NCBI GenBank assembly: GCA_022826685.1
Contig: JAJDUL010000068.1
Location: 1-52,772 of the forward strand
Length of the DNA stretch: 52,772 nucleotides
Source of the DNA: Gemmatimonadota bacterium
Lineage (GTDB): Bacteria > Gemmatimonadota > Gemmatimonadetes > Palauibacterales > Palauibacteraceae
Direction of reading: 5' to 3'
The first letter of the stretch is position 1. The number at the start of each line of letters is the position of its first letter. The position numbers and the translations under genes were made by a program. Under the pieces are notes generated by a model. That model made no database searches and was not told the DNA's origin. It worked only from the letters and a program-made list of their open reading frames with translations. Of the stretch, positions 1 to 9,013 are shown piece by piece.

Positions 1-155
1 GTCTCGGCGGAAGAGGTCGCGGCGACGGCGGGGGATGGAGCGGTGGGCGCGGCAGGCGGCGCTGCGACCGCCGCCGACGGCATCGCTCCCGGACCGCGCC
101 CCGTCGCGCAGGCCGCCAGGAGCAGGGCCGCCGCGAGCGCGCCCGGGCGGCTCAA
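1..155 (-). CDS. Lipoprotein N-terminus, cut by window edge
   Basis: A reading frame opens on the minus strand with TTG at 155-153 and runs off the left edge, giving about 51 residues. It starts with a short basic N-terminus, a hydrophobic run and a clear lipobox (LLLAAC, Cys at about residue 16). An Ala/Pro-rich linker typical of surface lipoproteins follows. The TTG overlaps the TGA of the gamma-glutamyltransferase gene (152-154) in a TTGA arrangement, so translation is probably coupled to it. The rest lies outside the window and no function can be given. The export signal is seen directly; the start codon is inferred. Confidence 0.6.
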   Translation of the reverse strand, partial: MSRPGALAAALLLAACATGRGPGAMPSAAVAAPPAAPTAPSPAVAATSSAE

Positions 156-1951
156 AACGCCACCGCGGCGCTGTTGTTGCGGTTGTGGGAGGCCGCGCGC
201 AGCTCGCCCGTCTCCGGATCGCGCGAGATCGCGACCCACAGGCCCTCGCCGCCGAAACGGGCTTCCATCGGGAAGATCTCCTCATACGCGTAACCCGTCC
301 CGTCGAGAACCTCGCGCGGGAACTTCCCGCCCGGCACCCGGAAGGTCATCAGGCCCGTCGCCGGATCGGTAGTCGGGAGGAAGAAGTCGGGTGTGTCGAT
401 CGCCTCGTCCACCGCCATCCCAAAGTGCATAAAATTCAGCAATCCCTGGAAGGTCCGCTGGTGGAGGCCGGACCCCATCGAGGCGAAGCCGAGCACGGGC
501 TGCCCGTCCCGGAACAGAATCCCGGTCTGGGTCGGCGCCGGGAGCCGCGACCCCGGTTCGAGGCGGGCGATCTGCGCCTGCTGGAAGGAAGCCGGATCCC
601 CGATCGTGATCCCGTCCACGACGATCGCGGTCTTGCCCCAGAGGACCGCGTTGATGCTGTGCGTGATCGCGGCGATGTTGCCCTCGGCGTCGATCGCGAC
701 GACGTCATCGGAGTGGCCGGGGCCGCGCGGCGCCCAGTTGCCGAAGGGCAGCCCGGTCCGGATGACGTTCCAGAGCCGGTCGGCGTGGTCCGGCGTGACG
801 CGCGCCTCCGGGGTGAACTCGCCGCCGACGAGCGACGCGGCCATTTCCGGCGGCAGGAAGTCGAGCAGCGAGGCGCGGGTCACGTCGAGCGCGGTCCGCA
901 GGGCCTCCGGCGATCCCGTCCAGTGGCCCGCGTCAAGCAGCCCGGAAGCCGCCGCGAGCCGCTGCGCTTCGATCATCGCCACCCCGCCCGCGTTCGGCGG
1001 AGGGTTCGTGTACAGCTCCCAGCCGTCTCCCAAGCCCGCGACGAGCGGCTCGTCCCAGATGACCTCGTAGGCCGCGAGGTCCTCGACCGTCATCCGGCCC
1101 CCGTCGGCCTGGATCGCGGCCGCCGCCTTCTCGGCCCACGGGCCGCCGTACATGTAGCCGGTCCCCTGCTCGGCCACCGCGCGTAGCGTCGCCGCCAGCG
1201 CGGGCTGGCGCAGCACATCCCCCTCCACGTACGGAGAGCCGTCCTCCTTCAGGAAGGTCGCCTTCGTCTCGGGAAGCCGGGCGAGATCCGCGGCCCGCCC
1301 CTCCCAGTAGCCCTCCACCTTCTTCGAGATCGGAAAGCCCTGTTCGGCGACGTGGATCGAAGGCTTGAAGATCTCCGCCCACGGGAGCCGCCCGAACCGC
1401 TCGTGCGCGGCCCCGACACCTTTCATGAACCCGCCGACGAGCGCGGTCCGCCCGCTCATCTCGGTGCCGTACATCCCGTCGGGAGAGGAGAGGTCGATCC
1501 CGCCGGGGATGTTCGCCGGATCATCCTCGCCGAGCACCGTGTTCCACTCGGCGTTCATCGTGTGGACGCGATCCGTTCCCGCCTCGTAGTACACGAGCGA
1601 CATGATGCCGAAGTAGCTGATCGGCGCTCCCGCGGTGAGCGCGACCTGCATGAGCGAGGTCGTCATCGCCGCGTCGATCGCGTTCCCTCCCTGTTTCAGC
1701 GCCTCCAGTCCGGCACGCGCCGCGAGCCCGTTGTAGGCGACGGTGACCGCTCCGTTCTCCCCCGTCGCGACGCCGGCTTCCGTCCGGTCGACGAGTTGCG
1801 CCTCCATGAACCGCTCGTAGTCGGCGGCCCAGCGCTCCGGCGACAGATCCGTCTCCGCCTGGCACGCCGCCAGCACGAGGACGGAGGCGAGGCACGCCAG
1901 CAGCCGACCGCGCACGGATCGGCCTCCGGAGCGGCGCCGGGCCGGGCTCAT
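152..1951 (-). CDS. ggt: Gamma-glutamyltransferase family lipoprotein
   Basis: This 599-residue Ntn-hydrolase of the gamma-glutamyltranspeptidase family would cleave or transfer gamma-glutamyl groups of glutathione-like peptides at the cell envelope. It has a lipoprotein signal (VLVLAAC near residue 25) and an early GGNAIDAA motif. The likely autoprocessing site and nucleophile is Thr430 in AAITHSIN. Downstream GSRLPAP and FASMGSG lie where the family binds the gamma-glutamyl moiety. The longer frame opening near 3052 is only a shadow of the S9 gene. The start chosen is the ATG at 1951-1949, which overlaps the TGA of the upstream S9 gene and has no Shine-Dalgarno, implying translational coupling. 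Family assignment is firm; substrate is not known. Confidence 0.9.
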   Translation of the reverse strand: MSPARRRSGGRSVRGRLLACLASVLVLAACQAETDLSPERWAADYERFMEAQLVDRTEAGVATGENGAVTVAYNGLAARAGLEALKQGGNAIDAAMTTSLMQVALTAGAPISYFGIMSLVYYEAGTDRVHTMNAEWNTVLGEDDPANIPGGIDLSSPDGMYGTEMSGRTALVGGFMKGVGAAHERFGRLPWAEIFKPSIHVAEQGFPISKKVEGYWEGRAADLARLPETKATFLKEDGSPYVEGDVLRQPALAATLRAVAEQGTGYMYGGPWAEKAAAAIQADGGRMTVEDLAAYEVIWDEPLVAGLGDGWELYTNPPPNAGGVAMIEAQRLAAASGLLDAGHWTGSPEALRTALDVTRASLLDFLPPEMAASLVGGEFTPEARVTPDHADRLWNVIRTGLPFGNWAPRGPGHSDDVVAIDAEGNIAAITHSINAVLWGKTAIVVDGITIGDPASFQQAQIARLEPGSRLPAPTQTGILFRDGQPVLGFASMGSGLHQRTFQGLLNFMHFGMAVDEAIDTPDFFLPTTDPATGLMTFRVPGGKFPREVLDGTGYAYEEIFPMEARFGGEGLWVAISRDPETGELRAASHNRNNSAAVAF

Positions 1952-4077
1952 TGATCGGAGGTCGCGGACGAACGGAGCCACTGCTCCCACCATTCGAGCT
2001 GCACCCACATCCGGTGCACCATGCGCCACGGGGTCCATCCTCCGTGGTAGGAGTCGGGGTAGCGCACAAACTTCGCGGGCACCTGCTGCTTTCGGAGCGC
2101 CACGTACATCTGCTCGGCCTCCTCGATCGGCACCCGGTGGTCCGATTCCCCGTGGACGAAGAGGGTCGGCGTCGTCACGCCCTTCGCGTGGATGATGGGG
2201 GAGGAACGCAGCAGGTTCTCCAGGCCTCGCTCCTCCCACGGCGGGCCATAGAACTCGCTCTCCTTCGTGCGCGGGATATCTGCCACCGCGTAGTCGCTCA
2301 CCCAGTTCGAGATCGAAGCCCCCGCGACGGCGGCCGCGAAGCGGTCCGTCTGCGTGATGACCCAGTTCGTGAGATATCCCCCGTAGGAGTAGCCGGTCAC
2401 GCCCATGCGCGCGGTGTCGATCTCGTAGCGTTCGATCGCGTGGTCGACGCCCGCCATCACGTCGTCGTAGTCGTTGAAGCCCCAGCCGCCCCACGTCCCC
2501 CAGCGGAAATCCTCGCCGTATCCCGTCGAGGCCCGCGGGTTCGTGAACAGGACCATGTAGCCCTGTCCCGCCAGGAGCTGCTGGTCGAACGAGAAGGTGT
2601 TTCCGTAGGCGCCGTGCGGTCCGCCGTGCATCTGGAGGACCATCGGGAATCCGCCCTGCCCGGGGGCGTAGCCGCGCCCCGGGAGCATCCAGCCTTCGAC
2701 CTCCGTCCCATCGGGACTCCGGAACGAGAGCCGTTCCGGGCTGGACAGTTCGATCTCGGCGAGCAGGTCGCGATTCACCTCGCTCAGCCGCACTTCGTCG
2801 TCCGCGTCGGCCCCCACGTCCGCGACCCGGACGTCGCCCGGTTCCGTCGGTGCCGTGGCCCGGAACGCGACCCGCGAGAAGTCCTCCGAAAAGGAGAAGC
2901 TCCCGAGCCGGCGGTCCCCCGCCGTCACCTGCTCGACCGCCCCACCTCCCTCGGCGACGCGGAAGAGATGCGTGTTGCCGCGAATTCCGGCGGAGAAGTA
3001 GACGTACCCGCCGTCCGCGCTCACGGTGGGTCCGCCCGGGATGAGATCCCACTCCGCGGTGAGGTTGCGGAGCCGCGCCCCGTTCTCCGCGTCGAACACG
3101 AACAGGTCGTTCGGCGCCCCGCGGTCGCGCGCTTCCGCGATGATGATGTCGAGGCCTTCGTTGCCCCGGACGACGAGCCGCGCGCCGTCGGCGGACCAGG
3201 CCGGGGAGGAGTAGTTGTATCCGTCGTCCGTGAGCCGGTTCACGTCGCCATCGAGGTCGACGACCCAGAGATCCGACCGCTCGTAGGAGTGTTCATCGCG
3301 CTGGTGTGCGTCGGCGGTGAACGCGAGCCGCCGGCCATCGGGACTCCAGGCGAGCCCGGAGGCGTCGAAGCCGAGTTCCGTGAGCTGCCGCGCTTCTCCC
3401 CCCTCGGCCGGCAGCAGGTACACCTCGCGGGGAGGTGTCGCGTTCGGATCGCGCGGGTCCGGCAGGTAGCCCCGCCGGTCGAAGCGATAGTTCATCCAGT
3501 CGTACTCGCGTCCGTCGAACCGCTCGACCGTGCGACGCTCGAAGTCGGAGGCGTAGGACGGCTCCGGCGACGGCCCGGGCGGCGTGGGCCGGGTGAAGGC
3601 GATCCAGCGGCCGTCCGGGCTGAAGACGGGCGAGCCCCGCAGCCCCTCGAGCCGGAACGCCTCGCCGGCCGGCCGGTCCATGCGGAGGAACCACGTGCTC
3701 CCGGAGCCCGACCCGCCGGGATCCGGCCGGTTCGACGTGAAGACGAGGTGGCGGCCGTCCGGGGTCCAGCGGGGCGAGGAGGCGCTGAAGCTCGGACTCG
3801 TCACCCGCGTCGCCTCCCCGGAGCCGTCCGCGTTTGCGAGCCGAATCTCGCTATGGCGGCGGTTCTCCTCCTCGAGGACCGACGTCACGACGTAGGCCAC
3901 GCGCGACCCATCGGGCGAGAGCGCCGGGCTCCCCGCGTCCTTCAACCGGTAGTAGTCCGCGAGTTCGAGCGGCCGGCCTTCCTGCGAGGCGAGCGGGGCC
4001 GGTACGACGGCGCTGTGGACGGTGAAGGCCGCGACCGCCGCGACCGACGAGAGCAGGGACGAGAAGCGAACGCGCAT
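1948..4077 (-). CDS. S9 family exported prolyl-oligopeptidase-type peptidase
   Basis: A 709-residue secreted serine peptidase of the prolyl oligopeptidase/dipeptidyl aminopeptidase group, expected to trim oligopeptides outside the cytoplasm. It has a Sec signal peptide (residues 1 to about 30) and then a WD40-like beta-propeller with repeated SPDG motifs. The C-terminal alpha/beta hydrolase domain carries the triad Ser564 (GYSYGG), Asp646 (HGESDHRVP) and His678 (PDSYHGG). The start at 4077 is supported by an AGGAGG Shine-Dalgarno six bases upstream; the longer frame to 4278 runs into the next gene. Its stop overlaps the GGT start, so the two exported peptidase-like enzymes form a coupled unit. 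Confidence 0.94.
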   Translation of the reverse strand: MRVRFSSLLSSVAAVAAFTVHSAVVPAPLASQEGRPLELADYYRLKDAGSPALSPDGSRVAYVVTSVLEEENRRHSEIRLANADGSGEATRVTSPSFSASSPRWTPDGRHLVFTSNRPDPGGSGSGSTWFLRMDRPAGEAFRLEGLRGSPVFSPDGRWIAFTRPTPPGPSPEPSYASDFERRTVERFDGREYDWMNYRFDRRGYLPDPRDPNATPPREVYLLPAEGGEARQLTELGFDASGLAWSPDGRRLAFTADAHQRDEHSYERSDLWVVDLDGDVNRLTDDGYNYSSPAWSADGARLVVRGNEGLDIIIAEARDRGAPNDLFVFDAENGARLRNLTAEWDLIPGGPTVSADGGYVYFSAGIRGNTHLFRVAEGGGAVEQVTAGDRRLGSFSFSEDFSRVAFRATAPTEPGDVRVADVGADADDEVRLSEVNRDLLAEIELSSPERLSFRSPDGTEVEGWMLPGRGYAPGQGGFPMVLQMHGGPHGAYGNTFSFDQQLLAGQGYMVLFTNPRASTGYGEDFRWGTWGGWGFNDYDDVMAGVDHAIERYEIDTARMGVTGYSYGGYLTNWVITQTDRFAAAVAGASISNWVSDYAVADIPRTKESEFYGPPWEERGLENLLRSSPIIHAKGVTTPTLFVHGESDHRVPIEEAEQMYVALRKQQVPAKFVRYPDSYHGGWTPWRMVHRMWVQLEWWEQWLRSSATSDQ

Positions 4078-4105
4078 CGCGAGCCTCCTGAGGCGGACCC
4101 GGCTG

Positions 4106-6010
4106 CTAACGAGGCAGCCGGTAGGCGAGAAGAAGGTTTCCGGGCATCTGGCTGAACATGTCGTATCCCGAGTTGACGAGGACATAGCCGCGGGCGACGA
4201 CGGGGCCGGGTCCGTCGAGGGCGCCGCCGCGGCCCGGCACGCCGTTGACGGTCTCGAACTCGCGCGCGGTGTCGACATCCCAGAGCACCGAGCCGTCCTC
4301 CGTGGAAAAGGCGCGCAGGTGGCCGTCCAGGCTCCCGGCGAGCACCGCCCCTTCGATCGCGGTGGGGGCCGCGGAGAAGAAGGGCATGCAACCGGCGCGG
4401 CCCGCGCACACGGACGGATCGGGGGGAGCGTGCCAGAGGACTTCCCCGCCGGCGAGTTCCAGGGCGTAGACGCCGGGGGTGGGCGGATCGTCCGCGTTCA
4501 TCTGCGTGGAGGCGCCGGACCGCGGGTCGGAGATGATGGCGAACGGGTTGTCGACGTTCGGCACGTAGGCTCGGCGTCCGTCGGACGTGAGACCCCAGTG
4601 GATGCCGCCGAGGGAGCTGCCCCGCCCTACCCGGCGCGCCCACACGAGTTCGCCTTCCGAGTCGGGGTCCAGCGCCCACACCATGCCGGATTTCTGCCCG
4701 GCGATGAGGAGCTGGGACCCGTCCTCGGCGGTGACGATGATCGGGGCCATCCCGAAGTCGTGGTCCGGCCCCGTCGGCGCGGGACAGTTCTGGAAGCGGG
4801 GCGAAAGGCAGGACATGTTCCAGGCGTCGTCTTCCCGCCCCTGGAAGGTCCAGCGGGCCTCGCCCGTCTCCATGTCGAGCGCGGTGATCGCGTCGCTCCC
4901 GCCCGTCGCCGGTCGCGTATAGTTCTCGCCGGTCCCGATGTAGAGGAGGCCGCGCGCGGCGTCGACCGTCGGGCTCGACCACACGGGCGCCCCGGAGGGC
5001 GCGAAGAGCCGGGTCCCGGCCTCGTTCTCTCCCGCGTGTCGCGGTTCCTCGGCCACGGTCCGGAACTCCCATAGCGGTTCGCCCGTCTCCGCCGAGAAGG
5101 CGGCGACGCCTCCGCTCGACGTGCAGCATTCGTAGGTCGGATCTCCGGCGCTGATGATTTCCATCGACGAGAGGGGGACGAAGACGCGGCCCTCGTGGAC
5201 GGCCACGCTCCCCGTGACGACGTGATCCGCGTGGGTCCCGGCGGCGGCGCGCCAGTGGAGGGCGCCGGTCGTCGCGTCGATCGCGTACACGTTCGTGGCG
5301 AAGTCGGCGAAGAAGGCGGACTGCCCGCCGTCGGGGCCGTCGCCGATCGCGATCGCTCCGCGCACGGCGGCGTCGCCCGAGAACACCCAGTGCACGCAAC
5401 CGCTCTCCAGGTCGATGGAATACACCTCGCCGAACGCCGAGCCGACGATGATCCGGTCGTCGATCACTGCCGGTTTCGAACGCACCTGGCTTACGTCCGG
5501 GAAGCCGAAGGCCCAGGCGAGTTCGAGGTTCGGCAGGTCCGCAGCCGTGAGTCCCGCGCGGGCCGCATCCGCGAAGCCCGTCTCGCCGCCGCCGCCACCC
5601 CAGCCGGACCAGTGCACGACGCCCTCGGCCCGAGGCGCGCTCGTGCAGAAGGCGGAGGACGGGAGACGGGTCTCGACCAGCGTCTCGCCGGTGAGCCACT
5701 CCGCCACGGCGCGGCGCTCGTCCGCCGTGAGATCCTCGCCGTGCCGGCGCATGCGGCCGCCCTCCAGCGAACTGAGGACCGCTCGGGGCGTCATCGTGCC
5801 GAGGGTGGTGAGGCCGGGGGCCCGCACGGTGCGCTGTCCGGAATGGCACTCCGCGCACGAGGCGGCGTACACGCGCATGCCGGGACTGTCGTCCATCGGG
5901 GGCGGATCGAGCAGCCCTCGCGGCCGCTCCTGGGCGACGGCCGGCCCGGCCCCGGCGGCCAGGACACTGCCGGCAAGTACGGCGGCGAAAGCAGCGGCAA
6001 CGATGCGCAT
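4106..6010 (-). CDS. PQQ-dependent quinoprotein with N-terminal cytochrome c domain
   Basis: A 634-residue periplasmic quinohaemoprotein. After a signal peptide (cleavage near AVAQ, about residue 27) comes a short cytochrome c segment with the haem motif CAECH (Cys52, Cys55, His56). A PQQ-type beta-propeller of repeated tryptophan-docking blades follows (for example ALHWRA, EPLWEF, EARWTF). An adjacent Cys-Cys pair (YECCTSS) recalls the vicinal disulfide of quinoprotein alcohol dehydrogenases. The order haem first, propeller second matches polyvinyl-alcohol-dehydrogenase-like enzymes rather than methanol dehydrogenase. The start at 6010 removes frame overlap with the upstream gene; GGAG lies about ten bases before it. 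The alcohol or sugar substrate is unknown. Confidence 0.87.
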   Translation of the reverse strand: MRIVAAAFAAVLAGSVLAAGAGPAVAQERPRGLLDPPPMDDSPGMRVYAASCAECHSGQRTVRAPGLTTLGTMTPRAVLSSLEGGRMRRHGEDLTADERRAVAEWLTGETLVETRLPSSAFCTSAPRAEGVVHWSGWGGGGGETGFADAARAGLTAADLPNLELAWAFGFPDVSQVRSKPAVIDDRIIVGSAFGEVYSIDLESGCVHWVFSGDAAVRGAIAIGDGPDGGQSAFFADFATNVYAIDATTGALHWRAAAGTHADHVVTGSVAVHEGRVFVPLSSMEIISAGDPTYECCTSSGGVAAFSAETGEPLWEFRTVAEEPRHAGENEAGTRLFAPSGAPVWSSPTVDAARGLLYIGTGENYTRPATGGSDAITALDMETGEARWTFQGREDDAWNMSCLSPRFQNCPAPTGPDHDFGMAPIIVTAEDGSQLLIAGQKSGMVWALDPDSEGELVWARRVGRGSSLGGIHWGLTSDGRRAYVPNVDNPFAIISDPRSGASTQMNADDPPTPGVYALELAGGEVLWHAPPDPSVCAGRAGCMPFFSAAPTAIEGAVLAGSLDGHLRAFSTEDGSVLWDVDTAREFETVNGVPGRGGALDGPGPVVARGYVLVNSGYDMFSQMPGNLLLAYRLPR

Positions 6011-6108
6011 CGGGCGTTTCTCCGGAACGGGGTCGAGAGAACCCGTGGAACATAGGCCCTCACGTTCCGTTGCGGCACGGCGCGCCGCCAGCGTCGGTTG
6101 CGGGCCTG

Positions 6109-7269
6109 CTAGCGGCGGATGGGGCGCGCGGCCTCGATCACCCGGTGTACGATGAGATCGGCCACCGCGTCGGCCTGTCTCCCGTCGTGATCGCCGGTGC
6201 CGCGCCAGTGGGTCTGGGCCACGACGACGAGTTGCCGATCCGGCACCACCCACACGAACTGACCCCCGTAGCCCCACAGCACGAACGCGGACACGTCGTC
6301 GCCGCCGCCCCGGCGGTCGCTCCACGTCTGATAGCCGTACCCGGCGTCGCGCAGGACGTAGCCGATGTCGCCCACCTCGACGAGCCGCCCGATCTGTGCC
6401 TCCACCCAGCTCCGGGAAATGATCTGCCGCGAGCCGGAACGTCCGCCCTGCAGCAGAAGCTGGCCGACCTTCGCGGCGTCCCGGGGACGGAGCGCCAGCG
6501 CGGCGCCGCCCACGATCACGCTGTCCTGCATCACCGGCCAGCGCTTGTTCCCGATCCCCAGCGGGCCCAGCAACTCCCGCTCGGCGAACTCCAGCGCGCT
6601 GCCCTCGACGACGTTCTCCACGATCACCGTGAGCAGGTGCGACCCGCCGGTGTTGTAGATGAACCGCCGGCCCGGCGGGGCGACGATGGGCAGGTCGAGG
6701 ACGTAGCCCACGGGCCGGCCGGACCGGACCCACGGGCCGAAGTCCTCCTCGTCGGACCACTGCATGCCGCTCGTCATCGTGAGGAGGTCGCGCACGCGGA
6801 TACCGCCATGCTCCGACCGCAGCGACGGATCCGGCAGCCAGTCCGTCATCAGGTCCTCCGGATCCAGCAGGCCGCGGTCCGAGGCGAGGCCGACGAGCAG
6901 CGCCGTCACCGTCTTCGTGACGGACCGCATGTCGAAGGCCGAGTCCCGGTGCATGCCGCCGAAGTACGCCTCCTCGACGAGCCGCCCGTTCCGGACCGCG
7001 ACGAGAGCCCGGATGTTCGGCACGGCGCCCGCCGCGTCCGCGAAGGCACTCCCGAGCAACTCCGGATCGAACCCCTCCGCCTCGGGCGTCGACGTCGCCC
7101 ACGCGCGCGACAGGTCGATCGGCGCGGGCACCGGATCGGGTCCGGCCCCGGGATCCTCCGGATCCGCCGGCGCCACCGGGTCGCCGCACGCCGCCAGCAC
7201 CGCCAGTGCCGCCACGCAAAGAGTGCCCGTCAGGCGGAGAGCGCACTCCTTGCGGCCTCGCCCCCGCAA
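6109..7269 (-). CDS. Serine hydrolase, class C beta-lactamase fold, lipoprotein
   Basis: A 386-residue penicillin-binding-protein-like serine hydrolase. It carries a lipoprotein signal ending LAAC (Cys28) and a Pro/Asp-rich linker. The SxxK motif is SVTK (Ser116, Lys119), with a YN motif at 205-206 in the place of YxN. Members of this family act as esterases, peptidases or beta-lactamase-like enzymes, and sequence alone cannot say which. The start codon is TTG at 7269; no ATG in frame precedes the signal. The gene begins only 10 bp after the stop of the sterol-desaturase-like gene, which suggests co-transcription. Confidence 0.87.
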   Translation of the reverse strand: MRGRGRKECALRLTGTLCVAALAVLAACGDPVAPADPEDPGAGPDPVPAPIDLSRAWATSTPEAEGFDPELLGSAFADAAGAVPNIRALVAVRNGRLVEEAYFGGMHRDSAFDMRSVTKTVTALLVGLASDRGLLDPEDLMTDWLPDPSLRSEHGGIRVRDLLTMTSGMQWSDEEDFGPWVRSGRPVGYVLDLPIVAPPGRRFIYNTGGSHLLTVIVENVVEGSALEFAERELLGPLGIGNKRWPVMQDSVIVGGAALALRPRDAAKVGQLLLQGGRSGSRQIISRSWVEAQIGRLVEVGDIGYVLRDAGYGYQTWSDRRGGGDDVSAFVLWGYGGQFVWVVPDRQLVVVAQTHWRGTGDHDGRQADAVADLIVHRVIEAARPIRR

Positions 7270-7279
7270 GACCCGCCGC

Positions 7280-8074
7280 CTATCCGCGGCGATCGCGCCG
7301 GAAGGGCATCCGGAGCATCCCGCGCAGCGTTCCCCACTCCGAGCGGTCCACGTTCTCGAGCCCGAGACGGATCTCGCGCGGCTCGGACCGGAGCCGGAAG
7401 CTCCCGAAGGCCCGGTCCCAGAAGGAGAAGATGCTCGAGTAGTTCGAATCGGTCTCGGGCTGATAGTCGGAATGATGGACCCAGTGCATCCACGGCGTGA
7501 CGATGAGCCAGCGCAGGCACCGGTCCACCCCGCCGGGCAACCGCACGTTGCTGTGGTGGAAGAGGATGATCGGGAGGAGGATCGCCTCGTAGACGAGGAG
7601 TTCGGCCACCGTCACCCCGAGGAGGGGAAGCACGGCGAGCCGCGCGATCGAGGAGAGCACGATCTCCCCCGTGTGAAAGCGGAGACCCGACGTGGCGTCC
7701 AATTCCGCGTCCGAGTGGTGGACCTGGTGGAATCGCCACAGGAACGGGACCCGGTGGTTCATCCGGTGCCACAGGTACTGCCACGCATCGAAGATCACGA
7801 CCGCGAGCCCGATCCTGGCCCATGCCGGGAGTTCGAGCAGGTGAAGGAGGCCGAAACCGCGTTCCCGTGCCGCTTCCGTCACGAACAGCGTGGCCGCGGC
7901 GAAGATGACGGCCGCCACCGCCGCGTTTCCCACGCCGAGGGCGAGGTTCCGCGCTCCGTGCCCCGTCCTCGCGCTCCGCCCCTCGAACATCGGGAGGACG
8001 CCCTCGACCAGCCACAGGATGGCGAGCGCGATGGCGGCTCCCGCCGCCTTCAGAGTGGTGGGATCATCGAACAC
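7280..8074 (-). CDS. Sterol desaturase / fatty acid hydroxylase superfamily membrane protein
   Basis: A 264-residue integral membrane di-iron oxygenase. The family's histidine clusters are all visible: HRMNH, HQVHHSD, HHSN and HWVHHSDYQPETD, set among several hydrophobic helices. These ligate two irons for hydroxylation or desaturation of a lipid chain. The start is a GTG at 8074 without an obvious Shine-Dalgarno. It sits just upstream of the serine hydrolase in the same direction. The lipid substrate is unknown; hopanoid, sterol and fatty-acid substrates all occur in the family. Confidence 0.9.
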   Translation of the reverse strand: MFDDPTTLKAAGAAIALAILWLVEGVLPMFEGRSARTGHGARNLALGVGNAAVAAVIFAAATLFVTEAARERGFGLLHLLELPAWARIGLAVVIFDAWQYLWHRMNHRVPFLWRFHQVHHSDAELDATSGLRFHTGEIVLSSIARLAVLPLLGVTVAELLVYEAILLPIILFHHSNVRLPGGVDRCLRWLIVTPWMHWVHHSDYQPETDSNYSSIFSFWDRAFGSFRLRSEPREIRLGLENVDRSEWGTLRGMLRMPFRRDRRG

Positions 8075-8125
8075 GGGAGCGAAGATAGCCCGGCGGGCCC
8101 GATTCGGGCACGGGCCGGCGCTCCT

Positions 8126-9013
8126 CTATCGGGCGGGCGCGACCCCCTCCGCGACGCTCACTTCGGACGCCCCGAAGAAGCCGAACGCGAACCGGGACGG
8201 CCGGTCCAGATTCGTGACGTTCCCGCGCACGTTGGCGGGCGGGATCGAGAAGGGGTTCGCCGACCCGAGCGCGTTCTGCTCGAAGAGCGCGTAGTAGTAG
8301 TCGTAGCCCAGCCTGGAGAGCGAGATCTGGCGAATCTCCGCGTGTTCGCCGGACACGATGGCGACCTCGTCGTTCGGCTGGAAGCCGCTGACGTCCTGCC
8401 CATCGTACAGTTCGTCCCTGCTCACGAGGTTGATGGCGTTTCCGGGGTCCGGCGGGATCTCGTTCACGCCCTCCACGAGTTGTTCCCAGAGGTAGTAGTT
8501 CGGGACTCCGGCCGGGTCCGCGAAGTCGATCGCCGCCCGATAGCCTTCGTCGTCGATGAAGAGCGACTCCTCCTCGAACACGAAGTACAGCGAATCGATC
8601 GGGGCCACCTCCCGCAGCAGAGCCGACGCCTCGTACACGTCTCCCGCGTACTCGAGGAATAGCGTGTACGTCTCGCCGACGCGCCCGACGAGATGTTCCG
8701 TGCCGTACAGACCCGGCTCGATCTCCGGGAACGGGTAGGCGCGGCCGGCCCCATCGACGACCGTGACGATGGCCCCCGTCGCGGGCGGGGTCCTCCGGCT
8801 GTCGAAGAAGCCCGCCGTCGTCGACAGCCGGATGCGCTGGCTCCCGCTCGGTGCCTCCTTGAGGCGTTCGATCCGTCCCTCCACGACGAGTCTCGGCTCC
8901 GGATCGGGAATGTCGACGTCCACGACCCGTTCGCAGCCCGCGGCCGCAAGGCACCCGGCCAACCCGAGCAGGCGGCCCGCCGTCGTCACGCGATGCCCGC
9001 CGCCGCCACGCAT
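8126..9013 (-). CDS. DUF4249-type lipoprotein partnered with TonB receptor
   Basis: A 295-residue predicted outer-membrane lipoprotein with signal LAAAGCERV and the N-terminal pattern of DUF4249 proteins (Cys, then alternating Val/Asp, then PRLVVEGRIE). In Bacteroidota such proteins are encoded next to TonB-dependent receptors with a carboxypeptidase-like N-terminal domain, exactly as here. The ATG at 9013 overlaps the receptor's TGA by four bases, so the two are translationally coupled. The frame runs further upstream, but that part is shadow inside the receptor. A surface ligand-binding role is inferred from context only. Confidence 0.82.
   Translation of the reverse strand: MRGGGGHRVTTAGRLLGLAGCLAAAGCERVVDVDIPDPEPRLVVEGRIERLKEAPSGSQRIRLSTTAGFFDSRRTPPATGAIVTVVDGAGRAYPFPEIEPGLYGTEHLVGRVGETYTLFLEYAGDVYEASALLREVAPIDSLYFVFEEESLFIDDEGYRAAIDFADPAGVPNYYLWEQLVEGVNEIPPDPGNAINLVSRDELYDGQDVSGFQPNDEVAIVSGEHAEIRQISLSRLGYDYYYALFEQNALGSANPFSIPPANVRGNVTNLDRPSRFAFGFFGASEVSVAEGVAPAR

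Noticed and set aside
1951..4155. Long plus-strand open frame opposite the S9 peptidase
   Set aside because: Arg/Asp/Val-rich translation without domains, an antisense shadow caused by high GC content; the minus-strand gene has a signal peptide, triad and Shine-Dalgarno.
3942..6053. Minus-strand 703-codon frame over the PQQ gene
   Set aside because: Arg/Gly-rich composition and no motifs; the real gene in another frame has haem and propeller motifs.
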